DNA of 32,727 nucleotides from Flavobacteriaceae bacterium. GTDB taxonomy: Bacteria > Bacteroidota > Bacteroidia > Flavobacteriales > Flavobacteriaceae. This document shows positions 16,723 to 22,800 of the stretch, piece by piece (the stretch's first letter is position 1; every line of letters starts with the position of its first letter). The DNA lies in NCBI GenBank assembly GCA_016649745.1, contig JAENXD010000008.1:1-32727 (forward strand), written 5' to 3'. A program made the position numbers and the translations under genes. Below the pieces are notes generated by a model. The model searched no databases. It saw nothing but the letters and a program-made list of their open reading frames with translations, and was not told the DNA's origin.

Positions 16723-19035
16723 TTAGCATTGTACAGTGACTGATAGGTTCGCCGGAATTAAATTTTCTTGGCCATTCACCAACAATTTTATTTCATTTTC
16801 CGATTCATTAAAGAATTTACATTCGGTCTGACTTTTATAAACCTTGATGATATTTCCCCTAAAATTTATGGTAAAGGAGTACGATTTCCATTCTTTAGGT
16901 ATTTGCGGATTGAATGATAAAACGCCATCTTCCCAAATGCGCATTCCACCAAAACCTTGTACAATGGACATCCAGGTTCCTGCCATACTGGTAATGTGGC
17001 AACCCTCATGAACTTCGTGATTGTAATCGTCTAAATCCAAGCGTGAAGTTCTCACATATTGCTCGTAGGCTTTTGGCATTCTGTCTATGGAAGCCGCCAA
17101 AATTGAATGAACACAAGGAGAAAGTGAAGATTCATGAACCGTTAAAGGCTCATAAAAATCGAAATGGCGTTCTAAATCTTCCTTGTTGAATTTGTTTTCA
17201 AAAAAGAACATGCATTGCAAAACATCAGCTTGTTTGATATAACAAGAGCGCAAAATACGATCCCAAGACCATTTTTGGTTGATTGGTCTTTCAAAACTTG
17301 ACAGTTCAGCAGCCGGAATTAATTCCTTATCCAAAAATCCGTCCTGTTGTAAATATACATTGTATTCCAAACTAAAAGGAAAATACATTTTCTCGGCAAC
17401 CTTCAACCATTCTTTGATTTCTTCATCTGTTAATTTGGTTTTATCCAACACGCGTGAAAAATCTGAAGGATACTCTTTTTCAACCCTTTCTAAACATTCT
17501 ACCGCATATTGAATGCACCATTTTGCCAAATAGTTGGTGTAAAAATTATTATTTACATTATTTTCGTATTCGTTTGGACCGGTAACACCTAAAACCACAT
17601 ATTGGCCTTTTGCTTCAGAAAAATTAGCGCGTTGGTGCCAAAAACGTGCAACGGCAATGATAACTTCCAATCCAAATTTTGGGACATATTCAAAATCCTG
17701 GGTATAATTTACATAGTTGTAAATTCCGTAAATCATGGCTCCGTTTCTATGGATTTCTTCAAAAGTAATTTCCCATTCGTTGTGGCATTCTTCCCCATTC
17801 ATAGTAACCATTGGGTATAATGCCGCTCCGTTTTTAAACCCCAGTTTTTCAGCATTTTCGATGGCTTTGTCCAATTGATTATAGCGATACATCAATAAAT
17901 TTTTAGCAACACTTGCGTCTTTTGTTGCCATATAAAAAGGAATGCAGTACGCTTCCGTATCCCAATAAGTGCTTCCGCCGTATTTCTCGCCGGTGAAACC
18001 TTTCGGACCAATATTTAATCGGGCATCGGTTCCCAAATAAGTTTGATTTAACTGAAAAATATTAAATCGGATGCCTTGTTGCGCTCTTACGTCGCCTTCA
18101 ATAATAATATCCGCTGTGTGCCAAATGTTTGACCAAGAATTTTTTTGGCTTTCCAAAAGTTGAGAAAAGCCTAAATTATACGCCTTTTTAACATTGTTAA
18201 ATGCAGCATCAATCAAATCCTCTTTTTGATAATTTAAGGAACTTACGCAACTGCCATATTTATAGATTGTGGCAGTATCACCTTTGGAAACAGGTAACTT
18301 ATAGGTATAATGCAAAGATTTCTCTTCAACCTTAGTTTGTTGTGCAATCTCAACTTTTTTATCATTTAAAGTAAACGAAACTTCCATCGCTGTTGCCACA
18401 TAAAATTCTGTTTTTAACGTTTTCGAAAGAATACATCCATTATTTTGGCCATTGACAATTTTCTGTATTTCCCAAAAATATTCGTCGTAATTGGAATCTT
18501 CATTCACAATACCGGCATCTATATAAGGAGAAAAAGAAATTTCACCTGAAAAATTTATTGCTTTTACGGTGTATTCAATAGCGCCTATTTCATTGTATTC
18601 CAAACTTATAAAACGCTTTGTTTCTACTTGAATTTCCTCACCAGTTTTAAGAATTGCAAGAAAAGAACGGCTAAGCCAGCCTTCTTTCATATTTAATTCC
18701 CTTTTGAAATTTGAAACTTGACAGGAATTTAAATCCAGTTCGGTATCATTAACTTTTATTTGAATACCAATCCAATTTGGGGCATTCAGCACTTTGGCAA
18801 AATACTCCGGATAGCCATTTTTCCACCACCCAACTCTCGTTTTATCTGGATAATAAATACCTCCAATATAACTTCCCTGAAAGGTTTTTCCTGAATAGTC
18901 TTCTTCAAAATTGGCACGTTGGCCCATAGAGCCATTTCCTATACTGAACAAACTTTCTGAGGCTTCCACATTTGAGGCATCAAATCCTTCTTCTACAATT
19001 GACCATTCGTAAGGCTTAATATAATCTTTATTCAT
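16723..19035 (-). CDS. GH65 maltose phosphorylase
   Basis: The predicted reaction is maltose plus phosphate to glucose plus beta-glucose-1-phosphate. The 770-aa protein has no signal peptide, so it is cytoplasmic. An N-terminal beta-sandwich (about 10-270) leads through a linker to an (alpha/alpha)6 barrel. The barrel includes YWDTEAYCIPF (357-367) and the strongly conserved YPMVTMNGEECHNEWEIT (407-424), which holds the acid Glu region of the family. VHESSLSPCVHS further on matches the phosphate-binding loop expected of a phosphorylase and not of a GH65 hydrolase. The GEECHNEWEITFEE block is the form I know from maltose phosphorylases; kojibiose, nigerose or trehalose phosphorylases differ there. 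The neighbour pgmB, 4 nt upstream, uses its product. Together they save one ATP per maltose compared with hydrolysis and phosphorylation of both glucoses. Confidence 0.94.
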   Translation of the reverse strand: MNKDYIKPYEWSIVEEGFDASNVEASESLFSIGNGSMGQRANFEEDYSGKTFQGSYIGGIYYPDKTRVGWWKNGYPEYFAKVLNAPNWIGIQIKVNDTELDLNSCQVSNFKRELNMKEGWLSRSFLAILKTGEEIQVETKRFISLEYNEIGAIEYTVKAINFSGEISFSPYIDAGIVNEDSNYDEYFWEIQKIVNGQNNGCILSKTLKTEFYVATAMEVSFTLNDKKVEIAQQTKVEEKSLHYTYKLPVSKGDTATIYKYGSCVSSLNYQKEDLIDAAFNNVKKAYNLGFSQLLESQKNSWSNIWHTADIIIEGDVRAQQGIRFNIFQLNQTYLGTDARLNIGPKGFTGEKYGGSTYWDTEAYCIPFYMATKDASVAKNLLMYRYNQLDKAIENAEKLGFKNGAALYPMVTMNGEECHNEWEITFEEIHRNGAMIYGIYNYVNYTQDFEYVPKFGLEVIIAVARFWHQRANFSEAKGQYVVLGVTGPNEYENNVNNNFYTNYLAKWCIQYAVECLERVEKEYPSDFSRVLDKTKLTDEEIKEWLKVAEKMYFPFSLEYNVYLQQDGFLDKELIPAAELSSFERPINQKWSWDRILRSCYIKQADVLQCMFFFENKFNKEDLERHFDFYEPLTVHESSLSPCVHSILAASIDRMPKAYEQYVRTSRLDLDDYNHEVHEGCHITSMAGTWMSIVQGFGGMRIWEDGVLSFNPQIPKEWKSYSFTINFRGNIIKVYKSQTECKFFNESENEIKLLVNGQENLIPANLSVTVQC

Positions 19036-19039
19036 TTTC

Positions 19040-19696
19040 TTAATTCATTAGATTTTTTAAAAAATCGGGTGTAATGGCGGTCATGTCTTTAAAAACATAA
19101 TCTGCTTCCTTTAACACCTTAGCATCTCCAATTCCTATACTTATCATTTTTGCTGTATTTGCAGCTTGTATCCCAGCAATGGCATCTTCAACAACCACGC
19201 AGTTTTCAGGATTCATCCCTAATTTTTTGGCCCCAATTAAAAATACTTCCGGATCGGGTTTCGCTTTAGAAACATCATTTCCGTCCACAATGGCCGTAAA
19301 CCTGTGTAAAAGCCCTACTTTCTCCAAAATTAATGGTGCGTTTTTACTTGCCGAACCAAGCGCGTATTTTATATCATTAACCTCTAAAAAATTCAACAAG
19401 TCATTTACACCTGGTAAAATTTCATCTGCTGTCATTTTATTGACATACTCCAGATATTCTTTATTTTTTTGAAGCAAAAGGGCTTGTTTTTTTTCTTCAG
19501 GTAATTTAATTTTGCCAATTTCCAACAAAATCTCGAGCGATTTAACCCTGCTCACCCCTTTCAACAATTCATTTTGTTCTTCGGTAAAATCGAAATTCAA
19601 AGCGTTCGCCAAATTTCTCCAAGCCAAATAGTGGTACTTTGCCGTATCCACTATTACGCCATCTAAATCAAATATAAATGCGAGTTCTTTTTTCAT
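19040..19696 (-). CDS. pgmB: Beta-phosphoglucomutase
   Basis: PgmB converts beta-glucose-1-phosphate to glucose-6-phosphate. The 218-aa HAD-superfamily protein has FDLDGVIVDT (9-18), with Asp10 as nucleophile and Asp12 as acid/base. The cap-domain motif LKGVSR (45-50) is specific to beta-phosphoglucomutases. SASKN (115-119), KPDP with Lys146 and the metal-binding VVEDAIAG (168-175) complete the set. Length is normal and there is no signal peptide. It lies 4 nt upstream of maltose phosphorylase, the enzyme that makes its substrate, so the pair is certainly co-expressed. The spacer before it holds the CCTGCCTGC repeat. Confidence 0.96.
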   Translation of the reverse strand: MKKELAFIFDLDGVIVDTAKYHYLAWRNLANALNFDFTEEQNELLKGVSRVKSLEILLEIGKIKLPEEKKQALLLQKNKEYLEYVNKMTADEILPGVNDLLNFLEVNDIKYALGSASKNAPLILEKVGLLHRFTAIVDGNDVSKAKPDPEVFLIGAKKLGMNPENCVVVEDAIAGIQAANTAKMISIGIGDAKVLKEADYVFKDMTAITPDFLKNLMN

Positions 19697-19730
19697 CTGT
19701 TTACATTTTATTTTTTAGCGGTAACAGCTA

Positions 19731-19781
19731 CTGCCTGCCTGCCTGCCTGCCGGACAGGTAGGCCTGCCTGCCGCAGGCAGG
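19731..19781. repeat. REP-like palindromic element rich in CCTGCCTGC
   Basis: Five CTGC tetramers (19731-19750) run into CGGACAGGTAGG. An exact 9-bp inverted repeat CCTGCCTGC/GCAGGCAGG with a one-base centre follows at 19763-19781. The GC content is far above the surroundings. It lies in the 136-nt gap between the MFS gene and pgmB. Such CCTGCC/GGCAGG elements are, from memory, dispersed in many Bacteroidota genomes. It could stabilise or cut the operon mRNA at this point. Confidence 0.7.
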
Positions 19782-19832
19782 TTCGCCAAGAATCATTCCT
19801 TTATATATCAAAATTTGTGATGCTCGTTTCAT

Positions 19833-21188
19833 TTAACTCTTTATTATTACAGCATCATCAACATCTTTTACTCTCACAACCAACACTGCCGCAATTAAAA
19901 ATGAAATTCCACTAACAACTAATGCATAAATGGCATCGCCGCCATAAAAATATTTCACCATTGGCCCGCCTATTAAAGCATTTATAATTTGAGGAATTAC
20001 AATAAAGAAATTAAATATCCCCATATAAACGCCCATTTTTTTAGGTGGAATTGACCCTGCCAAAATAGCATAAGGCATCGCTAAAATACTTGCCCAGGCA
20101 ATTCCTACGCCAAGCATAGACAGAATTAACCAATTTTCATTGGGCATAAAATAAACTGAAATCAATCCGATACCACCAACAACCAATGAAAAGGCATGCG
20201 TCTTTTTTCTTCCAATCTTTTTGGCAATAGCCGGTAAAAAGAAAGCGTAAACAGCTGAAACCGCATTGTAAACACCAAATAAAATACCCACCCAGTCACC
20301 TGCAATATTATAGGCAAGGCTATGTGAATCATCTAATGCCAATCCGTAAATATGATGAGCAATTGCAGGCGTTGCAAACACCCACATCCCAAATAAACCG
20401 AACCATGAGAAAAACTGAACCGAGCTTAATTGTCGCATCGTTAAAGGCATTTTCTTAAAATCGGAGAATATATTCAACAAACTCGATTTTTCTTCAACTT
20501 CAGATTCTTCATGTTTTGAATCCACTGGAAATTGAGCAACTTCTTCAGGCGAATATTCTTTTGTTGTAAAAACGGTGATTAGAATACTTATGACTAAAAC
20601 CGCCGCACCAATAATAAAGGAGAGTATTAAATTTGTTGGTACTTCTCCAGGTTCTGCTTCATTTAAAACGCCAAACCAATTTGTTAACACATAAGGCAAC
20701 CAAGAGCCTATAACTGCTCCAATACCAATTAAAATTGTTTGAACACTAAATCCGAGCGTCCTTTGATCTGAAGGCAAAATATCGGCAACCAAAGCCCTAA
20801 AAGGTTCCATGGCCACGTTAAATGATGCATCCATAATCATCAACATCCCGGCACCTACCCATAAGGATGGCATAATAGCTATAAACATGTCAGCGTTTGG
20901 CATTAAAACCAACCCAACAGAAGCCAATAATGCACCCGTTAAAAAATAGGGACGTCTTCGACCAAGTTTGGTCCAGGTTCTATCGCTGTAATACCCTATT
21001 ATAGGCTGAACTATTAAACCTGTTAAAGGAGCAACAATCCAAAACCAAGACAATTCATGAACATCGGCTCCAAAATTTTGCAATATTCTACTGGCATTGG
21101 CATTTTGCAGCGCAAAACCCATTTGAATTCCCAAGAAACCGAAACTCATGTTCCAAATATCCCAGAAACTTAGTTTCCGTTTTTCCAT
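19833..21188 (-). CDS. MFS sugar transporter, SLC45/GPH-like, probable maltose carrier
   Basis: This 451-aa protein has about 12 hydrophobic segments and no cleavable signal, so it lies in the inner membrane. After the second segment it carries GYYSDRTWTKLGRRRPYFLTG (about 64-84), a match to the SDR...GRRRPY loop of the sucrose/maltose-proton symporters of the SLC45/GPH group. The first segment region, NMSFGFLGIQMGFALQNANASR, is also typical of the group. An acidic central loop (SKHEESEVEEKSS) splits the two halves. It is first in the operon that continues to pgmB and maltose phosphorylase, so maltose or short maltodextrins are the likely cargo. The leader holds one copy of the operator-like motif (21368-21381). 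Transported sugar is inferred from context. Confidence 0.9.
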   Translation of the reverse strand: MEKRKLSFWDIWNMSFGFLGIQMGFALQNANASRILQNFGADVHELSWFWIVAPLTGLIVQPIIGYYSDRTWTKLGRRRPYFLTGALLASVGLVLMPNADMFIAIMPSLWVGAGMLMIMDASFNVAMEPFRALVADILPSDQRTLGFSVQTILIGIGAVIGSWLPYVLTNWFGVLNEAEPGEVPTNLILSFIIGAAVLVISILITVFTTKEYSPEEVAQFPVDSKHEESEVEEKSSLLNIFSDFKKMPLTMRQLSSVQFFSWFGLFGMWVFATPAIAHHIYGLALDDSHSLAYNIAGDWVGILFGVYNAVSAVYAFFLPAIAKKIGRKKTHAFSLVVGGIGLISVYFMPNENWLILSMLGVGIAWASILAMPYAILAGSIPPKKMGVYMGIFNFFIVIPQIINALIGGPMVKYFYGGDAIYALVVSGISFLIAAVLVVRVKDVDDAVIIKS

Positions 21189-21271
21189 AATGTAAATGTT
21201 AAAAATATTAATACAAGCTAAAGCCCATAAGTTTTAGTTGTTATTTTTGTGTGAAGTGTGAAAATAGTACA

Positions 21272-21289
21272 TGTAAAATCTCTTTTACA
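21272..21289. other. Small hairpin in the leader of the MFS operon
   Basis: TGTAAAATCTCTTTTACA is a perfect 7-bp inverted repeat with a TCTC loop, about 85 nt upstream of the MFS start codon. It may affect mRNA stability or be a protein site; no further evidence is visible. Confidence 0.3.
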
Positions 21290-21367
21290 GGGCGAATATA
21301 TAAATTATTTTTTAACTTTTAATTTTTTTTATGCTACGATTTAAGCCGAAATATAACAAATCGAGTA

Positions 21368-21381
21368 CTCTAACCTTTGCG
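21368..21381. promoter_or_regulatory. Candidate LacI-family operator in front of the MFS operon
   Basis: CTCTAACCTTTGCG matches 13 of 14 bases of the site at 22633-22646. It lies about 180 nt upstream of the MFS start, in the 262-nt spacer after the regulator gene. It falls between weak minus-strand promoter-like boxes (TTTG complement at 21388-21391; TCGATTTG complement at 21357-21364), where a bound repressor could block initiation. The central CG of the other copies is CC here. Confidence 0.5.
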
Positions 21382-21450
21382 CTCAATCAAATTTTTTTTG
21401 TAATTGATAAATTTAATAGGAGAATTGCTGTTAAAATCTTAAAAACATTT

Positions 21451-22476
21451 TTAATTCACTGACAAGGTGGATTTTCTAATTTTTAGATTTGTAGAAATAA
21501 CTACTTTTTGAAATTCGGCAGGTGCTGTATTCTCAATTCTATTTATTAATAATTCGGCCGCTTGTTTTCCCATTAAGAACCCGTGTTGTTCAACGCAAGT
21601 TAATGGCGGATAGGTAAATTCTGAAATCAATCCGCTGGTAAAACCTATAATGGCAATTTCTTTAGGGATATTCAGTCCTTTTTCTTTCGCTAATTTTAAA
21701 GCTATCGCTGCGTATATTTCGTTAACGGCCAAAATGGCGTCGGGTGGGTTTGCAACATTGATAACCTTTTCAATTTGTTCATATAAATCCTTTTCATCGT
21801 CTATTTTATAAATCAAACTTTCATCCACTTTAATTCCTTGACTTGTAAGCGCTTTTAAATACCCTTCCTTTCGTAATGAGCCCACCGTAATAAAATCATG
21901 AGTTGTTATTAATGCGATGCGCCTTGAACCAATTTCAATTAAATGGTTTGTCGCTTTAAAGGCACCTCCTATGTCGTCAATAATCACTTTATCACATTGA
22001 ATTTCATCATTAATTCTATCAAATAACACCAACGGAAAATCATCAGAAATTAATGCCTCAAAATGTTTGAAATTTTGATTTTGTTGTGTTTCTCTTGCGA
22101 TTGATACAATTAATCCGTCCACACTTCCATTAGTGAGCACTCCCATGTTTGAAACCTCTTTTTCGTAAGACTCATTGGATAAGCATACCATAACATTGTA
22201 TCCTTTTTCCGTGGCATATTTTTCAATTCCGTTGATTACCGTCGAAAAAAAATGATGAACAATTTCGGGAATAATAACTCCTATTACTGAAGTTTTTTGG
22301 TTGCGAAGCTGTAAAGCTAAATTGTTTGGCTTGTAGTGATAATAATCTGCGAAAGCCTTAATTTTCCCTCTTGTTTCTTCACTAATTTCATGACTGTCCT
22401 TTAATGCTTTTGAAACCGTTGAAATAGATACTCCAAACTCTTTTGCAATCTTTTTTAAGGTAATTCTTGGTTTCAT
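21451..22476 (-). CDS. LacI/GalR-family transcriptional regulator
   Basis: This 341-aa regulator has an N-terminal LacI helix-turn-helix, ITLKKIAKEFGVSISTVSKAL (about 5-25), and a hinge region KPNNLALQLR (about 50-60). A periplasmic-binding-protein-like effector domain follows (about 62-335: VIGVIIPEIVHHFFSTVINGIE, DGLIVS, LVLFDR, AIIGFTSG). It lies between the leftward MFS/hydrolase operon and the rightward susC operon and is the only regulator in the window. It therefore probably controls both in response to maltose or a maltodextrin. B. thetaiotaomicron uses the unrelated membrane sensor SusR for this role, so a soluble LacI protein is the alternative wiring. Whether it represses or activates cannot be read. 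No terminator follows it, so readthrough into the MFS operon is possible. Confidence 0.94.
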   Translation of the reverse strand: MKPRITLKKIAKEFGVSISTVSKALKDSHEISEETRGKIKAFADYYHYKPNNLALQLRNQKTSVIGVIIPEIVHHFFSTVINGIEKYATEKGYNVMVCLSNESYEKEVSNMGVLTNGSVDGLIVSIARETQQNQNFKHFEALISDDFPLVLFDRINDEIQCDKVIIDDIGGAFKATNHLIEIGSRRIALITTHDFITVGSLRKEGYLKALTSQGIKVDESLIYKIDDEKDLYEQIEKVINVANPPDAILAVNEIYAAIALKLAKEKGLNIPKEIAIIGFTSGLISEFTYPPLTCVEQHGFLMGKQAAELLINRIENTAPAEFQKVVISTNLKIRKSTLSVN

Positions 22477-22502
22477 TTTTATGAGCTAAAGTATATGTTC
22501 TA

Positions 22503-22510
22503 CAAATATA
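22503..22510 (-). promoter_or_regulatory. Candidate -7 box for the LacI-family regulator
   Basis: On the minus strand the bases read TATATTTG, an exact match to the Bacteroidota -7 consensus TAnnTTTG, 26 nt upstream of the regulator's start codon. The upstream -33 box is weak (TCTG, 17 nt away). A start here would leave a leader of about 20 nt. Confidence 0.35.
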
Positions 22511-22632
22511 AACTTTATACTTAAAAACAGAAAGGTTTAAAGAAGAACAATTGGAGAAACTTCGGTTTAAAATTCGAAAAATTGACTTAATAGGGGCTAA
22601 ACGAACAAAACCTTAGAAATAAAACCTTGAAA

Positions 22633-22646
22633 CTCTAACGTTTGCG
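22633..22646. promoter_or_regulatory. Candidate LacI-family operator 1 upstream of susC
   Basis: CTCTAACGTTTGCG has a central CG and shares the right half CGTTTGCG with the site at 22664-22677. The two centres are 31 bp apart, close to three turns of the helix, so two dimers would bind on one face. It lies about 155 nt upstream of the susC start. Confidence 0.55.
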
Positions 22647-22663
22647 TAAAAAAGTTATAAACA

Positions 22664-22677
22664 CGAAAACGTTTGCG
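22664..22677. promoter_or_regulatory. Candidate LacI-family operator 2 upstream of susC, near-perfect palindrome
   Basis: CGAAAACGTTTGCG is a 14-bp palindrome with a single mismatched pair (A/G at the third positions from each end) around a central CG. It is the form typical of LacI/GalR/CcpA operators such as TGAAAACGTTTTCA. It ends 14 nt before a promoter-like TATGCTTG, so occupancy would overlap the promoter region of susC. Confidence 0.6.
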
Positions 22678-22690
22678 GAGCTTTAATAAT

Positions 22691-22698
22691 TATGCTTG
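22691..22698 (+). promoter_or_regulatory. Possible -7 box of the susC promoter
   Basis: TATGCTTG matches TAnnTTTG at all but one fixed position and would give a leader of about 95 nt. The nearest upstream TTTG (22672-22675) is 15 nt away instead of the usual 19 or so, and it lies inside operator 2. This is a weak call. Confidence 0.22.
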
Positions 22699-22714
22699 TC
22701 ATTGTTAAATAAAT

Positions 22715-22741
22715 GTTAAGTCCTTAACTTCACAAAGTGAA
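22715..22741 (+). other. Two adjacent small inverted repeats in the susC leader
   Basis: GTTAAGTCCTTAAC (22715-22728, 6-bp arms, TC loop) is followed directly by TTCACAAAGTGAA (22729-22741, 5-bp arms, AAA loop), ending 59 nt before the susC ATG. They could protect the 5' end of a highly expressed mRNA or bind a protein. There is no T tract, so they are not a terminator. Confidence 0.4.
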
Positions 22742-22800
22742 ATGTAATAAAATAGTACAAATTTTTAAAACAAACTTAATTATTAATTAACTTAAAATAG

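Noticed and set aside
19731-19781. CRISPR or tRNA-like structure in the GC-rich repeat
   Set aside because: Units are 4 nt without spacers, and the fold is a simple palindrome with no cloverleaf or anticodon arm.
21451-22476. Regulator as a SusR-type or hybrid two-component sensor
   Set aside because: The protein has a LacI helix-turn-helix and effector domain, no membrane segment and no kinase or receiver domain.
22637-22645. TAACGTTTG-like strings as promoter -7 boxes (TAnnTTTG)
   Set aside because: They have three bases between TA and TTTG instead of two, and the copy at 21371 points the wrong way for the MFS gene. An operator explains all copies better.
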